The notes under the pieces: model-generated
The model's input: only the letters and a program-made list of their open reading frames with translations
Databases searched by the model: none
Told to the model about the DNA's origin: nothing
Shown: positions 18,050 through 27,161 of the stretch, one piece after another
Layout: every line of letters starts with the position of its first letter
How positions within the stretch are numbered: position 1 is the stretch's first letter
From: Fortiea sp. LEGE XX443
GTDB taxonomy: Bacteria > Cyanobacteriota > Cyanobacteriia > Cyanobacteriales > Nostocaceae
Assembly (NCBI RefSeq): GCF_015206815.1
Contig: NZ_JADEXZ010000018.1
Coordinates: 18,229 to 82,228, forward strand
Direction of reading: 5' to 3'
Length of the DNA: 64,000 bases
Position numbers and translations under genes: made by a program

Positions 18050-18682
18050 ATGTACATTCCAAATGCCTTTCGAGAAGAAGACTTTGAGAAATTAGTAGCC
18101 TTCATGGGTGGCAATAGTTTTGCTACATTAATATCGATTCAAAATAATTTTCCTGTTGCTTCCCACATTCCATTTGTAATCACTGTGCAGAACAATGTTG
18201 TCAAGCTAACAGGTCATCTTGCCAAACAAAATCCACAGTGGCAGTTTTTTGGTATGAGTGAATCACTGGCTGTGTTCACTGGGCCTCATGCTTATATTTC
18301 ACCATCCTTATATGAAAAGCGCGAGAGTGTACCAACCTGGAACTATATCGCTGTTCATGCTTACGGTATTCCGCAACTTATTACTCTCAGTGACTCACCG
18401 GAACTAATGGATAATATGATAGATGAAATGATCGATACCTATGGTGCTGATTACAAATCACACTGGCACAGCTTATCTGACAACTTTCGCCAGGGAATGA
18501 TGAACGGGATTGTGGGTTTTGAAATGACAGTTACCCGACTAGAAGGGAAGTATAAACTTAGCCAAAATCGCAGCTTTACAGACCAATATAATGTTGCTCA
18601 TGCCCTGCTACAAAATGCAGATCCAGACGCTCAAGCTATAGGTTCAGCTATGCAAACTAATTTGGAAATCAATCAACAGTAA
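18050..18682 (+). CDS. PaiB-family FMN-binding protein
   Basis: A 210-residue member of the PaiB family, with a flavin-reductase-like split-barrel fold. Characteristic blocks are the start MYIPNAFREED, LISIQNNFPVASHIPFVI (~27-44), LTGHLAKQNPQW (~53-64), VFTGPHAYISPSLYE (~73-87) and VPTWNYIAVHAYG (~92-104). B. subtilis PaiB affects sporulation and protease genes, which gives the common name 'negative transcriptional regulator'. The cyanobacterial proteins more likely bind FMN or a small molecule, and DNA binding is not evident in the sequence. Monocistronic as far as seen, 53 bp before the broken RNase D gene. Confidence 0.9.
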   Translation: MYIPNAFREEDFEKLVAFMGGNSFATLISIQNNFPVASHIPFVITVQNNVVKLTGHLAKQNPQWQFFGMSESLAVFTGPHAYISPSLYEKRESVPTWNYIAVHAYGIPQLITLSDSPELMDNMIDEMIDTYGADYKSHWHSLSDNFRQGMMNGIVGFEMTVTRLEGKYKLSQNRSFTDQYNVAHALLQNADPDAQAIGSAMQTNLEINQQ

Positions 18683-18735
18683 TAACAGTAAATTTCAATT
18701 AACAATAACAATATAAACCTCAATAAAAATTAGCA

Positions 18736-19656
18736 ATGCCATACTTGAATGCTGCTAACAAAATTCGTGACATCATTGCTGAATATACCACAGCTACAAC
18801 CCTATGGATAGATACAGAGGTCGCTGAATATAACAGTCGTAATCCCAGATTATCACTCATTCAAGTATTAGATGACCCTGATGACATGAGTGGCGATCGC
18901 GTTTTACTTTTGGATGTCCTAGATCAGCCTGATGTCGTAGCTAATTTTATTGAGCAAATTATGGTCAATTCAGGCATAGAAAAAGTATTTCATAATGCTG
19001 GTTATGATGTAAAATTTCTGGGTAATAAAGAAGTTGAAAATGTTACTTGTACTTTAGAAATAGCTAAAAAAATTCCTTACCATTTATTGCCAGCTTCTAA
19101 TTAACAACTCAAAACATTAGCTACCACGCTGTGTAACTTTCACTATATTGATAAACAGGAGCAAAGTAGCGATTGGGGCAGACGACCTTTAACTGAAGAA
19201 CAAATAGATTACGCTTATTTAGATTGTATTTATCTTGCTCAAGTGCATAGGCGTTTGTTAGAATTACAAACAGAAAGTAATCCTAATCCAGAAACAGAAG
19301 ATTTAATAGCTCTCGGCGCAAGATACACACAAATAGAAGAGCAATGGAAACTATTAAATTCTGAGTTTGAACATTTGCAAGAGCGCGTTAAAAAAGCCAT
19401 GCAGGTTCAAAATGTGCCAGAAACTTCTTTATTTAAGTTGACTACTTATGAACGTAAAACTGTGAAAACGCAGTTTGCCGAATTGGCAAGACTGGTACAA
19501 AATCAAGGATTAAGTTTAGATTTCCCTGTCACGTTAACTCAAAAACTCCAAAAAGATTTAGGTGAAAATCTAGAACAATTATCTGTAGATATAGATACAA
19601 GTAACGCTTTGCGGCTAACCTCCAAATCTCAAGAAACTAATCATGAGGATGAGTAA
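18736..19656 (+). pseudogene. RNase D-type 3'-5' exonuclease gene interrupted by an in-frame TAA
   Basis: One continuous frame of 306 sense positions with a single internal TAA at 19102-19104. The first part (122 residues) holds Exo I (LWIDTEVAEY, Asp and Glu) and Exo II (KVFHNAGYDVKFLG). The second part continues in the same frame with QLKTLATTLCNFHYI, GRRPLTEEQIDYAYLD (Exo III, Y-x3-D) and a long helical C-terminus. The DEDD-Y catalytic set is therefore split by the stop. Context LLPASN-stop-QLKTLA suggests one base change in a Tyr, Lys or Gln codon. The downstream part has only GTG 19243 as an obvious restart, after Exo III. It could be a recent pseudogene, a sequencing error, or read-through; composition still looks coding on both sides. 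Confidence 0.8.
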
Positions 19657-20014
19657 AAATAGTTACGGAATTGAAGTCTAAAATTTTAGTAGAATTTGAA
19701 TATTGATTAAAGTATTATTTAAGAAATAAATAGTAATTTTTAAAGCAAGTCAAAGTATAATAAGCTACATAAAATTTTCTTCCTAGAAGCCTAAAAAGTA
19801 ACTTCTAGAAGACATGATTATACATGTAAAGTTGATAAACTTCCCGGTTGAGGCGATAGATAACCGTTATTAAACCTAGGGAATATCAGTTAGACGTGTT
19901 AATTAACATTGCACATCTACATTAAATATTTAATTAAATTGGGTGCTAATTCAATCTAGGTGGAATGGTGGTTTAAAGCAACTTATGAAGCTGCGGTTAT
20001 TGGAGCAAAAGCGG
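19657..20014. other. non-coding stretch, nothing definite
   Basis: An AT-rich gap between the RNase D pseudogene and the TPR lipoprotein gene. The only structure seen is an imperfect stem around the palindrome CTTCTAGAAG near 19800. No ORF with codon-like composition was found. Confidence 0.5.
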
Positions 20015-20827
20015 GTGAAGGTTAAAAAAACATTGACTATAGTTGTGCTTGCTATCTTGAGTGCAATTACCCTTATCTCTTGCAATAGAGACAAGAATGT
20101 GTTGGTGACAGAAATAGGCTTCACTCCCCCTAGCCGTCGGACAATTAAAACATCACAAGCCGGGACGCTGTATCTTCAAGGGCAAAATCAGCACCTCAAA
20201 GGCGACTTACAAGGCGCGATCGCTTCTTATACTAAAGCACTAAACCTCAATCCTGAATATAGTTCTGCCTACAAAGGACGAGGACTCGCCTACTTTGACA
20301 CTGGAGACAAGCAAAAAGCGATCGCAGATTATAACGAAGCCTTGCGCTTTTCTCCCAACGATGCAGAAGCCTTTAACAGTCGCGGAAACGCCCGCGCCTC
20401 CCTCGGAGATAATCGAGGTGCGATCGCTGATTATACCCAAGCCATTAAGCTCTCACCCAACTATGCCGAAGCTTATAATAACCGAGCAAATGCCCGTGCA
20501 GCATTGGGAGAAAAAGACGGATCACTTGATGATTACGACCAAGCCATTATCCTTAATCCCAGATATGCGATCGCCTACAATAACCGTGGCAACGCTCGCG
20601 CCACAAAGGGAGACAAGCAAGGCGCAATATCAGATTACAATGAAGCTATACGCCTCAATCCGAGCTTTGCCCCTGCCTACAATAATCGCGGTAACGCTCG
20701 TGCCGCCCAGGGAGACAGACAAGGTGCAATCAACGATTTAGAACAAGCCGCCGCCATATTCCAACGTCAAAGTAACAACGAATTGTATCAACAAGTCATG
20801 AATAATCTTCAAGAACTTGGGCAATAG
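20015..20827 (+). CDS. TPR-repeat lipoprotein
   Basis: A protein of about 270 residues with a lipoprotein signal: basic start MKVKK, hydrophobic TLTIVVLAILSAITLIS and a lipobox ending in Cys. Five near-identical 34-residue TPR units follow, each with the pattern AYNNRGNARA...GDKQGAI.DY..AI.LNP. The repeats are highly similar to one another, suggesting recent internal duplication. Start: GTG 20015 has GGAG 9 nt upstream and gives a textbook lipoprotein signal; ATG 19985 in the same frame adds MKLRLLEQKR and is the alternative. Expected location is the outer leaflet of the plasma or thylakoid membrane, or outer membrane. Partner unknown. It is preceded by a 357-bp non-coding stretch. Confidence 0.85.
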   Translation: MKVKKTLTIVVLAILSAITLISCNRDKNVLVTEIGFTPPSRRTIKTSQAGTLYLQGQNQHLKGDLQGAIASYTKALNLNPEYSSAYKGRGLAYFDTGDKQKAIADYNEALRFSPNDAEAFNSRGNARASLGDNRGAIADYTQAIKLSPNYAEAYNNRANARAALGEKDGSLDDYDQAIILNPRYAIAYNNRGNARATKGDKQGAISDYNEAIRLNPSFAPAYNNRGNARAAQGDRQGAINDLEQAAAIFQRQSNNELYQQVMNNLQELGQ

Positions 20828-21012
20828 TAATTTTTAAAAATGCCAAGTTAATTGCCTTTCAACAGCGATCGCAGCTTGTAGTGCTTCAGGAAATTAAATA
20901 ATGTTCATCTGCAATGGCTAGAGTAATTTCCGTAAGTCTGTTTTAGGAAATTGGTATAACAGCATCTTAAATTGGTAAAATTACAGGTCTAGAGAGAAGA
21001 GAACATCCAGAC

Positions 21013-21747
21013 ATGGTAGCTGCCCATACAGATTTAAATATTACTGCCTTAGAAGCAGAATATAGTCAGAAATCACCAAGGGAAATTCTTAAATTTGCCC
21101 TGAATACATTTGACAACATGGCAATTTCCTTCAGTGGTGCTGAAGATGTTGTGTTGATTGATATAGCTGCAAAAATAACCAAAGACTTCCGAGTTTTTAC
21201 TCTTGATACTGGGCGTTTGCACCCAGAAACATACCAGTTTTTGGATAAAGTCAGAGAACATTATGGAATTAAATTAGAAGTAATGTTCCCCGATGCAGCC
21301 GAAGTACAAGCCTTGGTAGAAGAAAAGGGACTGTTCAGTTTTTATCAAGATGGTCACAAAGAATGCTGCGCTATCCGCAAAGTCAGACCACTGCGCCGCA
21401 AGCTGAATACCCTTGATGCTTGGGTTACAGGACAGCGTAAAGACCAAAGTCCCAGCACGCGCAACCATATTCCTGTAATTGAAGTTGATACCGCATTTTC
21501 TACCGAAGACCATCAATTAATCAAGTTCAACCCCTTAGCAAACTGGTCTTCCACACAGGTGTGGGAATACATTCGTGGTTTAGACGTACCTTACAACAAA
21601 TTACACGAACGCGGTTTTGTCAGTATTGGTTGCGAACCCTGCACCAGACCTGTCCTACCTAGCCAGCATGAACGTGAAGGTCGCTGGTGGTGGGAAGAAT
21701 CAACTGCTAAAGAGTGCGGTCTGCACGTAGGGAACTTACAAAAATAG
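21013..21747 (+). CDS. cysH: adenylyl-/phosphoadenylyl-sulfate reductase (CysH)
   Basis: A 244-residue sulfonucleotide reductase of assimilatory sulfate reduction; it reduces APS or PAPS to sulfite. The PP-loop region is [17 protein letters not shown] (~37-53), followed by [16 protein letters not shown]. The Cys pairs [11 protein letters not shown] (~117) and [10 protein letters not shown] (~213) are the four ligands of a [4Fe-4S] cluster, and the C-terminal ECGLH carries the catalytic Cys. The presence of the cluster places it among APS-reducing or dual-specificity enzymes rather than the thioredoxin-type PAPS reductase of E. coli that lacks a cluster. Start ATG 21013 follows AGAGAAGAGAA. 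Monocistronic, followed by a hairpin. Confidence 0.93.
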   Translation: MVAAHTDLNITALEAEYSQKSPREILKFALNTFDNMAISFSGAEDVVLIDIAAKITKDFRVFTLDTGRLHPETYQFLDKVREHYGIKLEVMFPDAAEVQALVEEKGLFSFYQDGHKECCAIRKVRPLRRKLNTLDAWVTGQRKDQSPSTRNHIPVIEVDTAFSTEDHQLIKFNPLANWSSTQVWEYIRGLDVPYNKLHERGFVSIGCEPCTRPVLPSQHEREGRWWWEESTAKECGLHVGNLQK

Positions 21748-21758
21748 TTAGTGAACTA

Positions 21759-21787
21759 CCTACACTGACCTGACGGTACAGTGTAGG
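21759..21787 (+). terminator. hairpin after cysH
   Basis: CCTACACTG (21759-21767) and CAGTGTAGG (21779-21787) form a perfect 9-bp stem 12 bp after the cysH stop. There is no clear U-tract, so termination efficiency is uncertain. Confidence 0.45.
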
Positions 21788-21852
21788 CTTCCCAATTCAT
21801 TGGGGATTACCTCGGTCTTCGTAGATTTTTTACGTCCAAAAGACTTTGGTCT

Positions 21853-21957
21853 TATAGCAGTAGCCAAGGCAGTTAGGACATCGGCCAATGATAAAACTCA
21901 TGCACTAAAAGACTCTTAACCCTGTCACCTGTCACCTGTTCCCTGTCACCTGCTATA
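21853..21957. mobile_element. repeat family 2, copy 1 (105 bp, heptamer-bearing MITE-like element)
   Basis: It begins TATAGCAG (21853-21860) and ends with its inverse CTGCTATA (21950-21957). The 3' half holds tandem heptamers of the type CACCTGT. Copies with the same order of blocks (AGTAGCCA, TTAGGACAT, TTTTAACCCTGTCACCTGTC) occur at 32965-33177 and 41193-41297. Its right end supplies the stop codon of the neighbouring tnpB remnant. Confidence 0.75.
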
Positions 21958-22112
21958 CATTCCCTCCAAGAGCAGAAGCGCTAGTTCCTAACGCCCATAG
22001 TCGCAAACCTTCGTTTTTAAGATTAATTGCCGCATTAATGTCTCTATCATGCTGTTTCTGACTATGAATTGCTGTTTTAGGGAAAAAATACCAGATTTTG
22101 TGATTTTCATAC
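21953..22112 (-). pseudogene. TnpB (IS200/IS605-type) C-terminal remnant
   Basis: The minus-strand frame reads QHDRDINAAINLKNEGL followed by RLWALGTSASALGGNV and a stop. HDRD-x-NAA-x-N is the hallmark C-terminal RuvC-III block of TnpB proteins of IS200/IS605 elements. The zinc-finger region upstream is degenerate (CGKYENHKIWYFFPK), and the rest of the gene is missing. The frame runs into the 3' end of the helicase gene. The TAG stop (21955-21953) lies inside the terminal repeat of a MITE-like element, which cut off the original C-terminus. A dead relic. Confidence 0.8.
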
Positions 22113-24275
22113 TTACCACAGCGCTACTTGTTGTCTGAGTTCTTCTATATTTAAGTAATCATGAGCAAAAGCTTTCCGTAATAACAAATGTGGAATAAAT
22201 TCATCATATTTTTGCATTTCTGGGGCTTCTGCGGTACTAACTAAATCCTCTGCTGAAATTCTTTGCTCACATAATGCAGCAATTTCTGATTGTAGATATT
22301 TAAATTTACCTTTGCCTAATTTCAAGGTTAAATAATAGGGACTAGTTCCACCGATACTACTAATTTCTAAAGATTCTCGACAAAAAGTATTAATTAACCT
22401 TTCTAAAGTGCGATAACTGACTGTACCCATCCAAGGAAAGATACAGCATTTATTTTTGTCTAATTGCAATATATTAGATTTTTCTAATCCAGCAGATTGT
22501 GTCAATTGTCTGACTGTTTGTAGACGTTTTTTAGCATTATTTTGTAAATAGCTATATTCTACATCTTCCAGCAAGACCTGCCGCATTCGTCGTAAAATTT
22601 TAGTATGAATACTGCCACCACCACCACGCCAATAAACAGTAGCTTTACCATCTACTTGTTTGGCTAAAACTAGCTTTCTTTTAAAATCAACTTCTAAAAC
22701 TTCCCAAGTTCTGCCTGCTAAACCAAATTGATTACCTACAGGTGGTGGTGTAACGATACTGCCAATTTCTGTTGTACCTTGCTTAACTAGATATTCTTGA
22801 TTATCAGCAAACACAGCATAAAATTGAAATTTACCTACTATCCTTTCACCAGTCAAGCCGAGAATTAATTTACCTTGCTCAGTTTGCTGAATATGGTCAA
22901 TATCAATTAAATAACGTAATAATAATTTGAAATCTTCTTTAGACAGAGCAGCAAAAGGTGGTAGGTTTAAAACTTGTTTAGCTAAATTAGCCGGGGATAG
23001 TTCTTCTGCGGCTAATAAAATACTCATTGTCTGATGATAAAGCAAGCTCAAAGGATATTTAATCGGCTTTATTGGTTCAATCCAACGTTCTTCTAAATAA
23101 AGTTGGATAATAGCAATACACTGCAAAAGTTGCCAGGGAATTTGCTCTGGTAGATATGCTTCTGATAATGGTTCATTTTCAGCACAGACAAAGCGCATAT
23201 CAGCAGCTTCACCTCTTCTCCCAGCACGTCCTAACCGTTGTAAAAAGCTGGCTACAGATAATGGCGATTCTAACTGAATAACTCGCTCTAAATTACCAAT
23301 ATCTATACCTAATTCTAAGGTGAGTGTAGCAGCAGTAACAGCAGGAGTATAAGGTTCACGCATGGCATTTTCCGCAGCTTGCCTCAAGCTTGCTGATATA
23401 CTACCGTGATGTACATGATAGATATCTGGCTGTGCTTGTGCTGTGCCAATTTGACGCAAGGAAGCAATTACCGATTCGGTTTGGGTGCGGTTATTTGCAA
23501 AGATGAGACATTTTTTATTTTGGCTAAGATTAAAAAGATAATTATCATATATATCTGATGAATTAATATCATCACGAATATAAAAATGTTCTACAGCAAG
23601 TTTAATTTGACGTTTTCCTACCTCAATTTTGGGAGTAATTACTTGTTTGTCAGTTCCAGAACGCAACCAATCTTCTGCCAATGAGTAGTCACCAAGAGTT
23701 GCTGATAAACCAATGCGTCGGGGTTGTGATTGAATTACATTTGCTAAACGCTGCAATTGACAAATAATCTGACAACCGCGCTCAGAACCCATGAAGGCAT
23801 GAATTTCATCAATGACGACAAATTGTAATTCTCCAAATAAGTGAACTAAGTCATGATGTTTGTTAATTAACAAGCTTTCAAGAGATTCTGGGGTAATTTG
23901 CAGAATGCCTTTAGGATTTTTTAAAAGCTGATTTTTCCGACTTTGAGTAACGTCTCCGTGCCAGTGATAAACAGGGATATCTGCTGTTTTTAGTAAACCA
24001 TTGAGGCGTTCAAATTGGTCATTAATTAAAGCTTTAATTGGGCCAATATATAATGCACCTATAGTATTAGTAGGGTAATTATGTAATACAGTTAAAACTG
24101 GTAAAAATGCTGCTTCTGTTTTTCCCGCCGCCGTGGCTGCTGCTACTAATAAGTGAGCATCTGTGTCAAAAATAACTTCACAAGCTGCTTTTTGCACTGG
24201 TCTTAATTCAGTCCAGTTGTTATGATAGATATATTCTTGGATGAAGGGTGCGAGTCTGTTGAAGGCATTACTCAT
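22113..24275 (-). CDS. DEAD/DEAH-box helicase, Lhr/BrxHI-like
   Basis: A 720-residue superfamily 2 helicase. Motifs in order: Q-like RPVQKAA (~23), Walker A AATAAGKTEA (~45-54), motif Ia IGPIKALINDQFE, motif II VVIDEIHAFMGSERG (~152-166), motif III LSATLGD (~189), and motif VI QRLGRAGRRGE (~350). The long C-terminal part (~400-720) has an HTH-like region and a beta-rich segment (TPPPVGNQFGLAGRTWEVLE), as in Lhr-type and BREX-associated BrxHI helicases. It follows the ATPase gene by only 10 bp, so the two are translated together. In other bacteria a DUF2791 ATPase plus this helicase occurs with BREX or TerB modules. The role here is inferred to be nucleic-acid remodelling in a stress or defence complex. 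Confidence 0.88.
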   Translation of the reverse strand: MSNAFNRLAPFIQEYIYHNNWTELRPVQKAACEVIFDTDAHLLVAAATAAGKTEAAFLPVLTVLHNYPTNTIGALYIGPIKALINDQFERLNGLLKTADIPVYHWHGDVTQSRKNQLLKNPKGILQITPESLESLLINKHHDLVHLFGELQFVVIDEIHAFMGSERGCQIICQLQRLANVIQSQPRRIGLSATLGDYSLAEDWLRSGTDKQVITPKIEVGKRQIKLAVEHFYIRDDINSSDIYDNYLFNLSQNKKCLIFANNRTQTESVIASLRQIGTAQAQPDIYHVHHGSISASLRQAAENAMREPYTPAVTAATLTLELGIDIGNLERVIQLESPLSVASFLQRLGRAGRRGEAADMRFVCAENEPLSEAYLPEQIPWQLLQCIAIIQLYLEERWIEPIKPIKYPLSLLYHQTMSILLAAEELSPANLAKQVLNLPPFAALSKEDFKLLLRYLIDIDHIQQTEQGKLILGLTGERIVGKFQFYAVFADNQEYLVKQGTTEIGSIVTPPPVGNQFGLAGRTWEVLEVDFKRKLVLAKQVDGKATVYWRGGGGSIHTKILRRMRQVLLEDVEYSYLQNNAKKRLQTVRQLTQSAGLEKSNILQLDKNKCCIFPWMGTVSYRTLERLINTFCRESLEISSIGGTSPYYLTLKLGKGKFKYLQSEIAALCEQRISAEDLVSTAEAPEMQKYDEFIPHLLLRKAFAHDYLNIEELRQQVALW

Positions 24276-24285
24276 ATTTAATTAA

Positions 24286-25614
24286 TCACAAACTAAATTC
24301 TGCTGCGTCATCTTCATCTACACCTAGATTTTTACCTACCGCTACAGGCTTAAATTTAGAACCCTGGATTAATTCGCTAAATGCCACTTTAGGATTTTGA
24401 TGCAGGATATTCAGCACGCTAATAAAATCTCGGATAATTTCGCCAGGTGTGAGTAATGCTTCTGCACCCAAGCGACTAACGATTTCTTGCAAAAATTCTT
24501 GTAAGTTGCGATCGCTCAATGTCTTATCATAACCATAGTGGAGTACATGGATCTCTTTGAGGCGTTGTAAAAGCGTCAAAATTTCTGCTTCACTCAACGG
24601 ATTTAACCGAATTACAGGCCCTAAAAACTCCTGAGCATTAGCTTGGGTAACAAAACGACTTTCTTTTGTCCGCCTTCGCCAAGCTTGGTCAGCAAACAGT
24701 CCGCGATTTGGGTCTTCTAAAAATTTGGTCGTGCCGCCAATAAAAATACCCAGATGTTCTGCTTTGCATTGCATGGTATCATTAAACATTGTCAGCAGTC
24801 TGTTATAGTTCTTCTCTCGTGTAACTGTAGTAGATATTTGGTATAGATTTACAGCTTCATCTAATAAAATTAATAGACCTTTATAGCCAATCTCTGCAAC
24901 AAATTTGGCAAATAGTTTGATGTAGTCATACCAACTTTCATCATCAATAATAACGCGCACACCTAAAGCGGCTTTGGCTTCTATTTTTGTAGTAAATTCA
25001 CCACGCAACCAACGCAATGCAGCATTTTTTAAATTATCATCATCTAATCTATAACCACGCCAATAAGCAATAATTACGTTACCAAAATCAAAGCCGTGGA
25101 CTAAATCTTCAATATATTGAACAACTTCACGAATTTTAGCTTCAACTTGGTCATCAAAACCCTCGTCATTAGGGCGCAAATTAGTCTCTTTGGCAACTTC
25201 TTGTTGAATTTTATTAATCCAGCCTTCTAAAATTGAAATTAAAGCACCACCATCAGGACGTGTTTTTGTCGAAAGGTGACTCATTAATTCTCGATAAGTC
25301 GCTAAACCTTCATTATTACTTCCTGCGAGGCGACGTTCATAAGATAAATCAGCATCAGCTACTACAAAACCTTGCTCCATTGCACGGTTACGAATCATTT
25401 GTAGGAGAAAGCTTTTACCTGAACCATAGTTACCAATAATAAAGCGAAATGCTGCTACACCTTCTGCGATGTCATCAAGATTTTGGATGAGGCTTTTAAG
25501 TTCTTGTTCTCGACCAACTGCTATGTGTTCAACTCCCAGTCTCGGTACTACTCCCGCAGCCAGGGAATTAATTAAAGCAGTGGAAATTTTCTTCGAGATT
25601 TTGAGCTTTGCCAT
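24286..25614 (-). CDS. DUF2791 (BrxD-like) P-loop ATPase
   Basis: A 442-residue ATPase. It has an N-terminal RKVEHIAVG-type recognition region (PRLGVEHIAVGREQELKSLI), Walker A FIIGNYGSGKSFLLQMI (~62-78), Walker B LLILLDEAVNLYQ (~246-258), a sensor region IFIGGTTKFLEDPNRGLF (~295), and a C-terminal winged-helix-like part ending in an acidic tail (GVDEDDAAEFSL). DUF2791 proteins include BrxD of BREX systems and ATPases beside TerB-domain proteins. I start at ATG 25614 (MAKLKISKK); a GTG at 25623 in frame adds three residues. The gene is second in a three-gene minus-strand operon: TerB-C-like protein (77 bp before), this ATPase, helicase (10 bp after). Confidence 0.87.
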   Translation of the reverse strand: MAKLKISKKISTALINSLAAGVVPRLGVEHIAVGREQELKSLIQNLDDIAEGVAAFRFIIGNYGSGKSFLLQMIRNRAMEQGFVVADADLSYERRLAGSNNEGLATYRELMSHLSTKTRPDGGALISILEGWINKIQQEVAKETNLRPNDEGFDDQVEAKIREVVQYIEDLVHGFDFGNVIIAYWRGYRLDDDNLKNAALRWLRGEFTTKIEAKAALGVRVIIDDESWYDYIKLFAKFVAEIGYKGLLILLDEAVNLYQISTTVTREKNYNRLLTMFNDTMQCKAEHLGIFIGGTTKFLEDPNRGLFADQAWRRRTKESRFVTQANAQEFLGPVIRLNPLSEAEILTLLQRLKEIHVLHYGYDKTLSDRNLQEFLQEIVSRLGAEALLTPGEIIRDFISVLNILHQNPKVAFSELIQGSKFKPVAVGKNLGVDEDDAAEFSL

Positions 25615-25691
25615 GTACTTCACTAGATTTGATGTTCAACGCGGGTGTATATAGCCCTATGTCACTAATAATTTTACGATACAAGTAATAT

Positions 25692-26963
25692 TTAATTTGA
25701 TGAGGCTGGTCTACTCATCAGGTCTTCGTACATAGCAATCATTTTTTGCACATTTACCAAATGTTCTTGATAAACTTCAGGGATATCGTCACCTGGGTCT
25801 ATGATTAATTCACCAATAATATCATTTGCACGGTCATTAATAGAATCAATTAATAGATTTGGCATTGTAATATTTGCTTCGGAAATCTGTTTAATAGCAG
25901 TTTTTGGGTTATCTTCTTGTACGATTGCTTTTAATACTTCAATTTCATGACCTGGTAATTTTTCTAACAAATTAGTCCATTCTTCAGGTAAATTGTCAAT
26001 AGTATCTTCAGAAGATGCTATTAAGGCGGTAAAAGGAAACACTTCGATTTCATCTTCTATTTGGGTATTTTCATGCACATGTTCTAAACCAAGTGTTTCA
26101 GTTTGTTGAAGCAATTCCCAAACTTGGCTTTGCAGTAAATCCCGTTCTCCTTGTAATATTAAATTTTGACTATTTAACTGTTGTATTTCTGATTGTTTTT
26201 CTCCTATTTGTTTATTTAATTCATTCAAATTACTAGCTATGTTGTCTCTTTCTGTTGTTGTAGCTGCTAATAATTGATTTTGCTGATTAACTACAAGTTC
26301 CATCTCTTGAATTTCAATTCTTAGCTCATACATTTTTTCCTCTAACTGAGGCTTGAGTCTGCCTAGTAAGGTTAAATTTGTTTCAATTTCTTGTTTGTCT
26401 TGTCGCAGCTCACTAATTTGAGTTTGTAACTGGACAATTTCAGCACGAGAAACATTATTATGTACTTCTAAACGGCGTTTTTCAGATGTCAGGTTAGCGC
26501 AAGTGTTACTAAGTTCTGTGGTGGTTTTTTCTAAGGTTTGAATTGTATTTTTCAGGTTATTGCTTTCAGTTTCCAATTGCTTTTTCTGCCCAGCAAAATT
26601 ACCTAATTCTCGATGAAGACTATCTCTTTGATTGCGAGATTCAGCGATTTGATTTTGTAGTTGCTGTGACTCGGCGTATAATAAACTGCGATGCTCTTCA
26701 ATTTGTTTGATTTCTCGAAAAATTCGAGCTTTTAGCGCTTCTTGCTCTTTAATGCGTTTGCGTAAGGTCACTAACACCAGCATTTCATGATTTCTACGTC
26801 GCTTATCGACAAATAATGCTGCGGAATAAGTAGCCAGTACAGTAATTGTGCCTGTAATGAAGGCTTTATTAAAATCCCAGTTGGGAACAAGACTAAGACC
26901 AAAACTGACACTAAAGGCAACTATGCCTAAGAGAAATCGATTGCTGACCATTACTGCTTGCAT
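25692..26963 (-). CDS. membrane-anchored coiled-coil protein with TerB-C-like C-terminus
   Basis: A 423-residue protein. Residues 1-55 hold two hydrophobic helices (LLGIVAFSVSFGLSLVP and AFITGTITVLATYSAALFV). Residues ~65-300 are an almost unbroken coiled coil rich in Glu, Gln, Leu and Asn. After an acidic linker, residues ~325-415 read EEWTNLLEKLPGHEIEVLKA ... LLIDSINDRANDIIGELIID ... GDDIPEVYQEHL. This matches the general pattern of TerB-C domains: an initial Glu-His-like helix, then an I-N-x-x-A-x-D-x-x-G block and a final acidic D-x-I-P-E-x-Y. The TerB-C call is inferred from pattern, not from a search. With the following ATPase and helicase it resembles TerB-DUF2791-helicase neighbourhoods, but here the TerB part is tethered to the membrane by a long rod. 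Confidence 0.75.
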   Translation of the reverse strand: MQAVMVSNRFLLGIVAFSVSFGLSLVPNWDFNKAFITGTITVLATYSAALFVDKRRRNHEMLVLVTLRKRIKEQEALKARIFREIKQIEEHRSLLYAESQQLQNQIAESRNQRDSLHRELGNFAGQKKQLETESNNLKNTIQTLEKTTTELSNTCANLTSEKRRLEVHNNVSRAEIVQLQTQISELRQDKQEIETNLTLLGRLKPQLEEKMYELRIEIQEMELVVNQQNQLLAATTTERDNIASNLNELNKQIGEKQSEIQQLNSQNLILQGERDLLQSQVWELLQQTETLGLEHVHENTQIEDEIEVFPFTALIASSEDTIDNLPEEWTNLLEKLPGHEIEVLKAIVQEDNPKTAIKQISEANITMPNLLIDSINDRANDIIGELIIDPGDDIPEVYQEHLVNVQKMIAMYEDLMSRPASSN

Positions 26964-27030
26964 ATTGCTAGTGTTAATTCGTAATTCGTAGTTCGTAATT
27001 AAGTTTTTGGCTGAGTATCAAATTTAATAT

Positions 27031-27161
27031 TAAGTAGAAAGGTGCAAATAAACGGAACTATGTAACGGAAAGTAAAGTAGCTTGAAAACCTCTTCCCTTC
27101 TGCCTTCTGCCCTCTGCCTCCTGCCTTGTCATAACGACAATTTTTAGCACCGACCTACTTA
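27031..27161. mobile_element. repeat family 1, copy A (131 bp MITE-like, four heptamers)
   Basis: Ends TAAGTAG (27031-27037) and CTACTTA (27155-27161). It shares GAACTATGTAACGGAAAGT, GCTTGAAAACCTCTTCCC and CATAACGACAATTTTTA with the copy at 33018-33134, and is related to the inverted copy at 50644-50767. Internal heptamers of type CCTTCTG number four here. Its right end overlaps the 3' end of the DUF815 gene and provides its TAG stop codon. Confidence 0.8.

Noticed and set aside
20295..20741. 148-codon ORF in another frame of the TPR lipoprotein gene
   Set aside because: Arises from the repeated TPR DNA; the lipoprotein frame has signal peptide and domain logic.
21921..21957. CACCTGT tandem repeats as a CRISPR-like array
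   Set aside because: The units are contiguous heptamers without spacers; they belong to a family 2 mobile repeat.
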